Of a DNA stretch of 19,105 bases, positions 6,170-14,799 are shown piece after piece. How positions within the stretch are numbered: position 1 is the stretch's first letter; every line of letters begins with the position of its first letter. Source of the stretch: an uncultured Selenomonadales bacterium (GTDB taxonomy: Bacteria; Bacillota; Negativicutes; Selenomonadales; Selenomonadaceae); assembly GCA_937877655.1 (NCBI GenBank), contig CALFJC010000087.1:1-19105 (forward strand), read 5' to 3'. The position numbers and the translations under genes were made by a program. The notes beneath the pieces were generated by a model. The model searched no databases. It had not been told where the DNA came from and was given only the letters and a program-made list of their open reading frames with translations.

Positions 6170-6941
6170 TTTCGTTCAAACTCCCCGTTCGATAGCCCTG
6201 TAAGTCCAATGTGACATAATCAAAACCCAAATTTTTTAGTCGCGAAGTAATTTCCTCGCGATTTTTTATTATCTTGTCGAATTCAGCAGGCAAAATCTCT
6301 ATTCGCGCTATTTTCCCGTGAACTCGCACCCGCAACTGGCTAAATCCCGCGTCTAACAGAAATTCTTCCGCCGTTTCGACTTGTGACAGATTTTTTTCCG
6401 TCAAAAATTCGCCGTAAGGTATTCTCGACGCCAAACACGCCATCGACGGCTTGTTCCACGTCGGCAAATTCATTTTTTTTGACAGCTCGCGTATCTCCGC
6501 CTTGTAAAGTTCGGCGGTTTGGAGCGGGCTTTTTATTTGCAATTCCTTAATCGCCTTAGCACCCGGGCGATAATCGCCCAAATCGTCCATGTTCGAGCCT
6601 TCAACCAAAATTTTTCCTTCCGCAAGCCGCAAAAAATTTTTGAACAGCGCACGCTTACAAAAATAACAGCGGTCGGCGGGATTTTCTTTCACGCCTTCGA
6701 TTTTTAAAACGTCCGCCGCGAAAATTACCTGCCGAATTTTATTTTCCGCGCAAAATCTTTTCGCCGCCTCCAATTCCCTGCGCGGAACAAAGACACTCGC
6801 CGCCGTCAACGCCAAAACTTTTTCGCCCAAAACGTCCTGCGCGACTTTTAATAAAAATGTTGAATCGACGCCGCCCGAAAACGCTACCGCCACATTCCCC
6901 AGCCCGCGCAAATTTTCTTTCAATCGTTCAAGTTTTGTCAT
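6153..6941 (-). CDS. larE: ATP-dependent sacrificial sulfur transferase LarE
   Basis: Member of the LarE/PP-loop family, 262 aa. LarE adenylates the carboxylated nicotinate mononucleotide made by LarB and donates sulfur from its own cysteine, a step in making the nickel-pincer cofactor of lactate racemase and related enzymes. The PP-loop SGGVDS is at 22-27, RCYFCK at 91-96, and the candidate sulfur-donor C169 lies in PSMACLASRIPYG. GSNMDDLGDYRPG (115-127) is also typical. Start ATG 6941 has GGAG a few bases upstream and overlaps the end of trpG by 14 bp, implying translational coupling. No larB, larC or larA is visible here, and partnership with trpEG is unexpected. The 3' end overlaps the convergent ABC gene by 17 bp. 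Family confident; the pathway in this organism is inferred. Confidence 0.9.
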   Translation of the reverse strand: MTKLERLKENLRGLGNVAVAFSGGVDSTFLLKVAQDVLGEKVLALTAASVFVPRRELEAAKRFCAENKIRQVIFAADVLKIEGVKENPADRCYFCKRALFKNFLRLAEGKILVEGSNMDDLGDYRPGAKAIKELQIKSPLQTAELYKAEIRELSKKMNLPTWNKPSMACLASRIPYGEFLTEKNLSQVETAEEFLLDAGFSQLRVRVHGKIARIEILPAEFDKIIKNREEITSRLKNLGFDYVTLDLQGYRTGSLNEIISHE

Positions 6942-7518
6942 TTAATTTCTCCAAAAAATTTTTCATCATAATTTTTCCGTCGGGAGTCAAAATCGATTCG
7001 GGGTGGAATTGAATCCCTTCAATGTCGAAATTTTTGTGGCGGACGCCCATTATCGTCCCGTCGGCAAGTTCGCTCGTGATTTCAAGGCATTTAGGAAAAT
7101 TTTCTCTCGAAATTATCAGCGAATGATACCTTCCGACCAAAATTCCCTGTTCAAGCCCGAAATACAGCCCTTTTCCGTTGTGAATCAGCTTTGAAGTCTT
7201 TCCATGCACAATTTCTTTAGCTCTGACGATTTTTCCGCCAAAAACTTCGCCTATTGCTTGATGTCCCAAGCAAATTCCCAAAATCGGCAACTCGCCTTTG
7301 AGTTCGTCGATTATTTTTTCCGAAATGCCCGCGTCGCTCGGAATTCCCGGTCCGGGAGAAATTATTACGGCTGAAAAGTTCTTTCTAACCTCTTCAATCG
7401 TGATTTTGTCGTTGCGAACCACTTCAACCGTCGCTCCGAGCTCCGAAATCAGCTGATAAACGTTGTATGTGAACGAATCGTAGTTATCAAGCAGGAGAAT
7501 TTTGCTTTTAATCATCAT
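6928..7518 (-). CDS. trpG: Anthranilate synthase glutaminase subunit TrpG
   Basis: Class I glutamine amidotransferase, 196 aa, which releases ammonia from glutamine for the synthase subunit TrpE. It opens with the typical LLLDNYDSFTYN. The catalytic triad is C83 in GICLGHQAIG, H172 and E174 in FHPES, and the oxyanion segment SPGPG is near 54-58. Two adjacent ATG codons (7518 and 7515) follow GAGGAGGTGG at good spacing; I use the first. A longer frame to 7581 only reads over the end of trpE and carries no family sequence. The start overlaps the trpE stop (TAA 7510-7508), so the two are coupled. Such subunits can also serve PabB in folate synthesis; the adjoining TrpE makes tryptophan synthesis the first assignment. 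Confidence 0.9.
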   Translation of the reverse strand: MMIKSKILLLDNYDSFTYNVYQLISELGATVEVVRNDKITIEEVRKNFSAVIISPGPGIPSDAGISEKIIDELKGELPILGICLGHQAIGEVFGGKIVRAKEIVHGKTSKLIHNGKGLYFGLEQGILVGRYHSLIISRENFPKCLEITSELADGTIMGVRHKNFDIEGIQFHPESILTPDGKIMMKNFLEKLNDKT

Positions 7519-8995
7519 TTTCCACCTCCTCAACCACTTCAAACAACGCTTTTGCCTTTTGCAAGAACTCTCGGTATTCATTCAGCGGAATTGAGTCGGC
7601 GACAATGCCCGCGCCCGTCTGAATTATCGCGTCAACGTCATTTTCAAGCCTCATCGTCCGCAAAGTTATGCACATATCCATATTTCCGCAAAAATCCATG
7701 TAACCGACGGTTCCCGCGTAACTTTTGCGGCGAACGGGCTCCAATTCGTGAATAATCTCCATTGCGCGGAGTTTCGGCGCGCCGCTGACAGTTCCGGCTG
7801 GAAAAGTTGCCTTCAAAACGTCAATTGGAAGAAAATTTTCCTTCAAAATGCCCGTGACGCTCGAAACCATATGCATTACGTGGCTGAAATATTCGACGGC
7901 GCGAAGTTTTTCAACTTTTACCGTGCCCGCCGCGCAAATTCTGCCCAAATCGTTCCGTGCAAGGTCGACAAGCATAGAATGTTCGGCATTTTCCTTAATA
8001 TCGGCTTGCAAATCGGCGGCAAGAGCCAAATCTTCTTCAGAATTATCTCCGCGCCTGCGAGTTCCCGCTATCGGGTAGGTAAAAACCTTTTTTCCCGCAA
8101 CTTTAACCAACATTTCGGGCGACGCGCCGATAAGTTTAACGCTTCCAAAATTCAGATAAAACATGTAAGGCGACGGGTTGATTTTGCGCAATTTTCGATA
8201 GAAAAGGAAGGCGGGCTTTGAAATTTTGGCTTTAAACTGCTTTGAAGGCACGACTTGGAAAATATCTCCCGCAAAAATGTATTCTTTCGCCTTTTCAATC
8301 GCGTTTAAGACTTCGGGCGGAGCTTCACCGTATTTTTTAAGAAAATCAATCGGTTCGTGAGGAATTTTCTCTGATTCGGTGAGTTTCAGAGGTGCGGAGA
8401 GCTTTTCGGCAAGGAAATTCATCTGCGCGGAAATATTTTTGTACAATTCGGGCAGATTTTTATCCTTAATGTCGGCGAGATAAATCAAACGCGCAGAATT
8501 TTTTAGTGAATCCAAGACGATAAGCACGCGACAAATCATAAATTGCCCCAAAAGTTCTTCTTCACCGAGATTGAGCCCGCGAATTCTGTCGAAAGTGGCG
8601 GCGACTTCAAAATTAAAGTAACCGACCATGCCGCCGTTGGCAAGAGGCAGATTTTTATCGAAATTTGCGGGTTTATAGCGGTTCATAAAGGTTTTTATTG
8701 CGGAAACGGGCTCTCCGTCAATGCATTTCATCAAATCGCCGTCGCGAATCATGAGTTTTGACTTAAAAACCTGCAATTCGATGAAAGGATCTGCACCGAT
8801 GAAAGAAAATCTGCCGAAAGATTGATGGGTAGTGTCGACAGATTCAAGGATAAAGCCGCGTCCGTCGCCGACGAGCTTATAAAAAATGGAAACAGGGGTA
8901 TCCAAATCGGTATTAATCTCTGCCGAGACGGCGATTAGGTTGGAATTTTGCGCGAAGGCTTGAAAATCTTCGAGCGCGGGGAAAATTTTAAGCAA
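7508..8995 (-). CDS. trpE: Anthranilate synthase component I TrpE
   Basis: Converts chorismate plus ammonia to anthranilate, the first committed step to tryptophan; 495 aa from TTG 8995. TPVSIFYKL (33-41) and ILES (49-52) match the N-terminal region that binds feedback tryptophan. The chorismate-binding C-terminal half includes IFQVVPSKQ, PIAGTRRRG (308-316), LVDLARNDLGR, FPAGTVSGAPK and GAGIVADS (461-468). PIAGT rather than the PIKGT of many PabB proteins argues for anthranilate rather than aminodeoxychorismate synthesis. The longest frame starts at GTG 9004, but the ribosome site AGGAAG abuts that codon; TTG 8995 is spaced eight bases from it and is preferred. The remaining trp genes are not adjacent. 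The leader is too short for a T-box or attenuator. Confidence 0.9.
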   Translation of the reverse strand: MLKIFPALEDFQAFAQNSNLIAVSAEINTDLDTPVSIFYKLVGDGRGFILESVDTTHQSFGRFSFIGADPFIELQVFKSKLMIRDGDLMKCIDGEPVSAIKTFMNRYKPANFDKNLPLANGGMVGYFNFEVAATFDRIRGLNLGEEELLGQFMICRVLIVLDSLKNSARLIYLADIKDKNLPELYKNISAQMNFLAEKLSAPLKLTESEKIPHEPIDFLKKYGEAPPEVLNAIEKAKEYIFAGDIFQVVPSKQFKAKISKPAFLFYRKLRKINPSPYMFYLNFGSVKLIGASPEMLVKVAGKKVFTYPIAGTRRRGDNSEEDLALAADLQADIKENAEHSMLVDLARNDLGRICAAGTVKVEKLRAVEYFSHVMHMVSSVTGILKENFLPIDVLKATFPAGTVSGAPKLRAMEIIHELEPVRRKSYAGTVGYMDFCGNMDMCITLRTMRLENDVDAIIQTGAGIVADSIPLNEYREFLQKAKALFEVVEEVENDD

Positions 8996-9026
8996 AACAA
9001 TCACTTCCTAAAAATATTTCGCGGAG

Positions 9027-9056
9027 ATTATACCACAATCTGAAATTTTTTGTATA
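9027..9056 (-). promoter_or_regulatory. Promoter of trpE-trpG-larE
   Basis: On the - strand TATAAT (9032-9027) is preceded by TGG, giving an extended -10 (TGnTATAAT). The -35 is a partial match, TATACA (9056-9051), 18 bases upstream. The predicted leader is about 25 nt. Confidence 0.7.
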
Positions 9057-9058
9057 AT
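9053..9058 (+). promoter_or_regulatory. addB promoter -10 element
   Basis: TATAAT on the + strand lies about 20 bases before ATG 9078, with GGGAG 9065-9069 as the ribosome site. The -35 region (about 9030-9035) is a poor match and overlaps the -10 of the divergent trpE promoter. Confidence 0.55.
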
Positions 9059-9077
9059 AGGCGCGGGAGTGATTCAA

Positions 9078-12000
9078 ATGATAGAAATGATAATCGGACG
9101 GGCGGGAACTGGCAAAACTTTCGAGTGTTTGCGGCGCACGAAAGAAATTTTGTCGACCGAGCCGCTCAAAACGGAAATAATTTTCTTATTGCCGGCGTAT
9201 CAAACATATCGAGCGGAATTGGAGCTTGCGGCGATGACGGGCGGAGCATTTAACACGCGAATGAACAGTTTCAATCGATTTGCGCGGCAAATTCTGGACG
9301 AAATCGGCGGAAATTTAATCCCGCGCATTTCGGAAATCGGGCGGAGACTTTTGCTGAAAAAAATTTTATTGCGTCGCGATAAGGTCGGCGATTTAAAATA
9401 TTTCGTTCGAGCCGCAAAACAACACGGATTTTCGGAAATTTTATCGAACGAGTTTAAAGAACTGCGCACTTACTCAATCGACGCTGAAAAATTGAATTTA
9501 GCGGCTGAAAAAGTCGAAAACGCCGAACTTAAGGACAAAATCAGCGATTTGGAGCTTTTAATTGAAGATTTTAAGGCGGCAATGGCGGGAAAATTGACTG
9601 ATGACGAAAATTTATTGGAACGAGCGGCGGAATTCATGGATCAATCGCCGACAATCGGCGCGGCGGAAATCTTTATTGACGGATTCATATTTTTCGACCC
9701 GCAACAAGAAAATTTTTTGCGGAAATTGATTATCTGCGCGAAAAATGTTCATATAACTTTGCCGATGGACACAGATTTAAAAAATCGCGAAAACATTTCT
9801 GAAGTCGGCATATTCAATCGCTCTTACAAAACTTTTTTGACGTTGAAAAAGGTTGCGGCTGAACTCGGCGTTGAATTTAAGGTTATTTCCCTTGAAAATC
9901 CGCGCAGATTTGAACATGAACCGCTGAAAATTTTGGAACAGCGGCTTTTTGACTACGCTCCGAAGAATTTTGAGGGCGCGGCGGGCTTAAAAATCGTTGA
10001 GGCGGTAAATCGGCGGGCAGAAGTCGAATTTGCAGCGCGAGAGATATTGAAATTGGTAAAAAAAGATTATCGTCTGCGCGAAATCGGAGTTTTGGCGCGG
10101 GACGACAGATATTTTTCGTTGATAAAGCCGATTTTCGAGTTGCACGCGATACCTTACTTTGTCGACATGAAAAAAGCGGCGGCGCATCATCCTTTGGCGG
10201 AATTAATTCGTTCGGCGTTGGAAATTCTGCGCGGCTGGCGAAAAGAATCGGTATTTCGCTGTTTAAAAACGGGATTTTTCGACGTAACGGCGGAAGAAGT
10301 CGACTTATTGGAGAATTATGTAATTGAATTCGGGATAAAAGGCGCGGCGAATTGGCAAAGAGACTGGGATTATTTGCGTGTGAAGTCTTTGGACGAACCT
10401 TTTTGCGAACCGAACGCGGCAGAGCTTGAAAATCTGGAAAAAATCAATGCGATTAGGAAAAAAGCGGTTGCACCGCTGATAAATTTTTCCGAACTGATAA
10501 AAAATGCCAATCGCGAAGTAATTTCTCTGACAACCGCGCTTTTTAAGCTGTTGGAGGGGCTGAAAGTGCCCGAAAAGCTGTCGGAATGGTCAATTTCAGA
10601 GGAAATACGCGGGAATTTGGAGTTATCGCGGGAGCATTTGAAGATTTGGGACGACGTGATAAATTTATTTGAACAAATTGTTGACGCGCTGGGCGAAGAG
10701 GAGATAAATCGGGCGGAATTTGAATCTATAATCGGCGAAGGGCTTGATTCGTTGGAAATGTCGCTGATACCGCCGGGCTTGGACGAAGTCACGGTTGCGC
10801 AATTCGATCAAAATTCGCTACAAAATTCGCGAGTGATATTTATTTTGGGCTTTGACGAAAAAAATTTCCCGCGCAGGGTGGGAGAAAAGAATTTATTCAG
10901 CGACGCGGAGAGATTGCGGCTGAACGAGTCTGGCTTGGAAATATCGTTGGGCGGAAAAGAGAATTCTTTGGCGGAAAAATTTTTAATCTATCGCGGCATG
11001 ACGGAGGCGCGGGAGATTTTACAAATTTCCTATTCGACGGCGGATTTAAACGGCGAAAAGCTGTCGGAATCGCCGTTATTGAAGAAAATTCGCTTGATTT
11101 TCCCGTTTGTGGCGACGGAAAAGGTTGAATTGGACGTTTTACAGAATTTGGGCAGTGAAATTTTTATTTCCGGAGAAAAAAGCTTATCGGAGGCGACGGC
11201 TAAGAGACTTTACGCGCCGAACAAAAAAATTAAAGCCGACATCACGCGATTTGAGAGTTTTAACGGCTGTCCGTTCAGATATTTTGCGAAATACGGCTTA
11301 AACTTGGCGGAGCGCGTCGAATACAAGATTTTGACACCCGACATTGGCGATATTCTTCATGCAGTCATGAGTAATTTTGGTCGCGAGTTGCAAAAGGAAA
11401 ATCGGGAATGGACTTCGGTGAATGCGGTTGAGTTGAACAGCCGCGTTGAAAAAATCGTAGCGGAATTGACGCCGCGAGTTCACAACAAGATTTTGCTTAG
11501 CACGAAAACTTTGGAGCATCGGCGGGAGCGAATAAAAAAAGTTGCAGTAGAATCTTTGACGCGATTGATAAAATTAGACGAGATAAGCGAATTTCATCCG
11601 CAAATCTTTGAAAAAAACTTTCATGACGACAAAAAAATCTCGGACGTTGAGATAAATTTGAGCGGACGGATTGACAGAATCGATTTGAGCGGCGACGGGC
11701 GATATTTTTTGATAATTGACTACAAAACGGGCTCGGTTTCGATAAGTTTGCGGAAAATTTTAAGCGGATTGAGCCTTCAACTGTTGATTTATCTTGGTGA
11801 GGCAATAAAAAAAGTTCCCGAAGTTGACGGGCGCGAAGTTGGGGCGATGTTGTATTGTCTTTTAAAAATTCCGAGCAAAAAAGGGCGAAATGACTCCGAA
11901 GCGACAGGCGAGGCGAAAAATGAATTAAAAATGCCGGGCTTGATTCGGATTGACGAAGAAATAAAAAATGCCGTCGATAAGACGGGCGATTTTGTTAATT

Positions 12001-12266
12001 TTGATAAAAAAAGCCTTGTAAGCCGCGCAGATTTTCAAACAATCATCAAATACGCGGAAAAAATTTTGGAAAAGACGGCGGAAAAGATTTTGAGCGGAAA
12101 TATTGAAGTCAAGCCCGCGAAAGTTTCAGCGGACGACGACGCTTGCAAATATTGTTTGTATTCCGCGCTGTGCAACTTTGATCGTGCGGTAAATGAGACA
12201 TTGGAGCCGCCGAAACTTAAGCCGGACGAAATTATTTCGGAGATGGAGAAAGTTCTTGGGGTTTAG
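9078..12266 (+). CDS. addB: AddB subunit of the AddAB helicase-nuclease
   Basis: Partner of AddA in the ATP-dependent double-strand-break resection complex of Firmicutes, 1062 aa. The N-terminus has an ATP-binding loop GRAGTGKT (7-14). The C-terminal RecB-type nuclease shows SGRIDRIDLSG followed by IIDYKTGS (D881, K883). Four cysteines positioned for the AddB iron-sulfur cluster are C731 (NGCPFRYF) and C1023, C1026 and C1032 (CKYCLYSALC, pattern C-x2-C-x5-C). ATG 9078 is eight bases from GGGAG; an in-frame GTG at 9069 overlaps that ribosome site and is rejected. The gene is divergent from trpE with overlapping promoters. addA, usually next to addB, is not downstream: the next gene is convergent and overlaps addB by 35 bp. 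Function confident; the AddA partner must be encoded elsewhere. Confidence 0.93.
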   Translation: MIEMIIGRAGTGKTFECLRRTKEILSTEPLKTEIIFLLPAYQTYRAELELAAMTGGAFNTRMNSFNRFARQILDEIGGNLIPRISEIGRRLLLKKILLRRDKVGDLKYFVRAAKQHGFSEILSNEFKELRTYSIDAEKLNLAAEKVENAELKDKISDLELLIEDFKAAMAGKLTDDENLLERAAEFMDQSPTIGAAEIFIDGFIFFDPQQENFLRKLIICAKNVHITLPMDTDLKNRENISEVGIFNRSYKTFLTLKKVAAELGVEFKVISLENPRRFEHEPLKILEQRLFDYAPKNFEGAAGLKIVEAVNRRAEVEFAAREILKLVKKDYRLREIGVLARDDRYFSLIKPIFELHAIPYFVDMKKAAAHHPLAELIRSALEILRGWRKESVFRCLKTGFFDVTAEEVDLLENYVIEFGIKGAANWQRDWDYLRVKSLDEPFCEPNAAELENLEKINAIRKKAVAPLINFSELIKNANREVISLTTALFKLLEGLKVPEKLSEWSISEEIRGNLELSREHLKIWDDVINLFEQIVDALGEEEINRAEFESIIGEGLDSLEMSLIPPGLDEVTVAQFDQNSLQNSRVIFILGFDEKNFPRRVGEKNLFSDAERLRLNESGLEISLGGKENSLAEKFLIYRGMTEAREILQISYSTADLNGEKLSESPLLKKIRLIFPFVATEKVELDVLQNLGSEIFISGEKSLSEATAKRLYAPNKKIKADITRFESFNGCPFRYFAKYGLNLAERVEYKILTPDIGDILHAVMSNFGRELQKENREWTSVNAVELNSRVEKIVAELTPRVHNKILLSTKTLEHRRERIKKVAVESLTRLIKLDEISEFHPQIFEKNFHDDKKISDVEINLSGRIDRIDLSGDGRYFLIIDYKTGSVSISLRKILSGLSLQLLIYLGEAIKKVPEVDGREVGAMLYCLLKIPSKKGRNDSEATGEAKNELKMPGLIRIDEEIKNAVDKTGDFVNFDKKSLVSRADFQTIIKYAEKILEKTAEKILSGNIEVKPAKVSADDDACKYCLYSALCNFDRAVNETLEPPKLKPDEIISEMEKVLGV

Positions 12267-13893
12267 ATTCCAACTTTATTTGAATGGCGTTGAGTTTTTG
12301 TCCGTTTGAAAGAAGTTCTTCGTCGTTTTTTGCCCAAACAGTCCATTCGCCGTCGAATTTATGAACGCGATAGAGAATATCGAATTTTTTTGCGCCTTCT
12401 TCGTCGAGGCGCATTTTTATTCCAGTGATTGATTTTTCTTGCCCCGTAGTGCCCGCAATGTTCGGCGAAATGACTTCTTCCGACCAAGTTTCGTTGAAAT
12501 AAACCGCGTAATACACTTTATGCATCACGAAATTTATTTTTATCGCCTGAAGATCATTTTGTTCGAGCAAATTGCTTAACTGACTCTCAACCTTCCACGA
12601 GCTCCAGCCTTCTTTGCTCACATGCGTCATGTATCGAAGGAGCGGACGCCTTTTGATTATTCTCGACTCCAATGCAACGATTTTATGGCACATATTTTTC
12701 AAAGAACTAATCCAATGCTCGGCATATTGCGGTTGCGGATATATTTTGCTCCAAAAATCTACGTATTTATCTATTGTCTCTTCAAGATAAGGATTGTCGT
12801 CGTCTTCTTCGATTTGTTCGCCGAAATAATCCGCCACAAATTTTTTCCAATACTTGGTCGAGCCGAGCACACATGCGCTGCTGTAGTGTTCGGCGTACAT
12901 AAAACTTTTCCCGATGTCAACAACGTAAAAATCGGAAAGATTTGTTGCCGCATTAACCAAAAACTGGAAATGTAAAGGTTCACTCGTGCGATTAAGCACA
13001 ATCAGTTTTAAATTCGGCTTGGCGAATATCGCCCAATTCGACAAAGTGCCAAGTGTGGTAACTATTTCCTCCGCGCCCATGATCAAAGAAATTTGATCTT
13101 CAAGACTTAATTTCTCCATAGAAACAATTTCGTAACCTCGCGCAGAAAAAAAATCCTCGAAATATTTTTCGTTGAAACAATGTCCCTGCACGGGAATGTT
13201 TTTTTCGCCTGAATTCATGCGAGTTATAAACTGTTCGTCAAAATTTGTGCGCGTCAAATATAATTTTTTATGATTGCCGGGCGTTATTCGCGATTTTATT
13301 TTTCGATAGGGAATTAAAAATTCATCCATGAAAGTCATTGAGGAATATTGCGCTTGGTCGGGCACAATAACCGACCGACATTGCATCGGTTGTTTTACGT
13401 AAATTATTCTTTCGGCTTCAATCCCCATCAATCGGAAGAATTCATCAAAAAACTTGTGATAACCTTTGGCGGTTACGATAAATAAAATTTTCGATTTCAA
13501 TTCGGGATTTTGAATGACATACCACAAGCGGCTCCAGCATTCCATTATGAAATGTCCGAAATGCCCCATCAATGTTCCGCCGAAAAGTACATCTTCATCA
13601 AGCTGAAAAAATTTTTCTCGTTCGACACTGTAAGAAGATTGAAGGCAACACCATCTGCCGCCGCCTTTTGTTTCCTGCGCTTTTCCGTCAGCATAATTTC
13701 TCGTGTAACCTGCAATGAAATTAAAATCGTTGTCGCAGACGCCGCCCGCGTAGCCCACTTCGATTTTGCGAGCAGGCAAAACTATTCCGTGTTCAATAAC
13801 TTTAACTTCAAGTTTATCGTCTGAAAATCTTTTTGTAGCAAAATTTTTTTTCCACAGCTCCGGTTTTTCAACATACAATATATTTTTCGCCAT
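12232..13893 (-). CDS. GT61-like glycosyltransferase with three C-terminal W-type repeats
   Basis: 553 aa from ATG 13893, with GGAGG 7 bases upstream; a longer frame to 13971 runs into folE2 and is rejected. Residues about 100-300 resemble glycosyltransferase family 61 (DUF563): a GHFGHFIMECWSRLW segment (110-124), LYLTRTNFDEQF (211-222) and GAEEIVTTLGTLSNWAIF (273-290). Such enzymes build capsule or other surface glycans. The tail holds three copies of about 36 residues (about 419-455, 460-496, 507-541), each with an aromatic start, a central GW or W, and an ending like AIKINF, GIKMRL or AIQIKL; the second has AGTTGQ. This matches clostridial hydrophobic-W (ChW) repeats. No signal peptide is apparent, so the repeats may mediate cytoplasmic binding. 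It follows folE2 by 13 nt. Glycosyltransferase call fairly good; repeat identity probable; acceptor unknown. Confidence 0.7.
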   Translation of the reverse strand: MAKNILYVEKPELWKKNFATKRFSDDKLEVKVIEHGIVLPARKIEVGYAGGVCDNDFNFIAGYTRNYADGKAQETKGGGRWCCLQSSYSVEREKFFQLDEDVLFGGTLMGHFGHFIMECWSRLWYVIQNPELKSKILFIVTAKGYHKFFDEFFRLMGIEAERIIYVKQPMQCRSVIVPDQAQYSSMTFMDEFLIPYRKIKSRITPGNHKKLYLTRTNFDEQFITRMNSGEKNIPVQGHCFNEKYFEDFFSARGYEIVSMEKLSLEDQISLIMGAEEIVTTLGTLSNWAIFAKPNLKLIVLNRTSEPLHFQFLVNAATNLSDFYVVDIGKSFMYAEHYSSACVLGSTKYWKKFVADYFGEQIEEDDDNPYLEETIDKYVDFWSKIYPQPQYAEHWISSLKNMCHKIVALESRIIKRRPLLRYMTHVSKEGWSSWKVESQLSNLLEQNDLQAIKINFVMHKVYYAVYFNETWSEEVISPNIAGTTGQEKSITGIKMRLDEEGAKKFDILYRVHKFDGEWTVWAKNDEELLSNGQKLNAIQIKLESKPQELSPSPK

Positions 13894-13906
13894 AAAAATT
13901 CCTCCA

Positions 13907-14698
13907 TCAGGCGTCACTTGAAATTTTTTCTTCGTGACTTGCAAAGGCGTTGTGATTGTGAATTGATTCAAAGTTCTCGCACTCGACGGCGAACGCCGAT
14001 AAATTTTTTTCGCCGCGCAGAGAAATTACAATGTCTCGCAAAATGTCTTCGACAAATTTTGGATTTTTATAAGCGGCTTCGGTTACAAATTTTTCATCTT
14101 CGCGCTTAAGCAACGGGAAAATTTCTGCCGAGCCCTGCGCCTCGATAAGCCGAACAAATTTTTCTATCGAAATGTTTTCAAAGTCTTTGAAGGACAATTT
14201 CACGCGGCAGACGGAGCGTTGATTGTGCGCCCCGAATTCCGAAATTTCCTTACTGCACGGACAAAGCGAAGTGAACGGCACAATTAAACCCAGAGTAAAA
14301 TTCATGCGCCCGCCGCGAGTGAGTTCACCGATAAATTCGCAGTCGACAGCCGACAGAGATTTTTTTTCCGACACGGGCGAAAGTTTTTCCACAAAAAATT
14401 TAAAAGCGATTGTTATCGTTGCGAAATCTGTTGAAAGTTTTTCCAATGCGTCGAGCAAAATTTTTTCAACGTCGGGAATTTTAATCGGGCGGCTTGTCCA
14501 ATCCGTCAAAATTTCTGCAAGGCGGCTCATGTGCGTTCCGCGCAGATTTTTATCGAGCGATACCGTGAATTGAATCTGCGCGGTGACCGGTTGAATTTTT
14601 TCTCCGTCCGAAATTAAAAACGGCAGGTGTACTTTCGTGACGCCTGTTTTTTTTATTTTTATCCCGCGCTTGTCGGGCTGATTTTGTACGTCTGTCAT
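13907..14698 (-). CDS. folE2: GTP cyclohydrolase FolE2 (type IB)
   Basis: Converts GTP to 7,8-dihydroneopterin triphosphate, the entry to folate (and in some bacteria queuosine) synthesis; 263 aa, normal for the family. Diagnostic segments are NLRGTHMSR (51-59), SLCPCSKEIS with C146 and C148 (C146 is the likely metal and catalytic cysteine), EFGAHNQRS (154-162) and the C-terminal ESIHNHNAFA. Type IB enzymes use a range of metals and are often kept where zinc is scarce. ATG 14698 is preceded by GGAG. The GT61 gene follows after 13 nt, so the two are probably co-transcribed although not obviously related in function. A terminator of the upstream cluster isolates it; a TATCAT element just after that terminator is a weak promoter candidate. 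Confidence 0.95.
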   Translation of the reverse strand: MTDVQNQPDKRGIKIKKTGVTKVHLPFLISDGEKIQPVTAQIQFTVSLDKNLRGTHMSRLAEILTDWTSRPIKIPDVEKILLDALEKLSTDFATITIAFKFFVEKLSPVSEKKSLSAVDCEFIGELTRGGRMNFTLGLIVPFTSLCPCSKEISEFGAHNQRSVCRVKLSFKDFENISIEKFVRLIEAQGSAEIFPLLKREDEKFVTEAAYKNPKFVEDILRDIVISLRGEKNLSAFAVECENFESIHNHNAFASHEEKISSDA

Positions 14699-14740
14699 GT
14701 TTTGTCTCCGAATTCTGTAAAAAATTTTTCACATGATAAC

Positions 14741-14778
14741 AAAAAAAATCCTCCGCCGCAAATTTTTTGGCGAAGGAT
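14741..14778 (-). terminator. Terminator of the UPF0261-cupin-TIM barrel operon
   Basis: Read on the - strand, ATCCTTCGCC (14778-14769) and GGCGGAGGAT (14757-14748) form a 10-bp stem with one wobble, followed by eight T (14748-14741). It is strong and lies directly downstream of the TIM-barrel gene. Confidence 0.9.
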
Positions 14779-14799
14779 AAAATTTTATTGAGGAAGTTT

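Noticed and set aside
7519..7581. Extended N-terminus for TrpG
   Set aside because: The extra codons overlap the end of trpE out of frame and resemble no TrpG. ATG 7518 has an excellent ribosome site.
13894..13971. Extended N-terminus for the glycosyltransferase
   Set aside because: It would read through the ribosome site and into folE2. ATG 13893 has GGAGG at the right distance.
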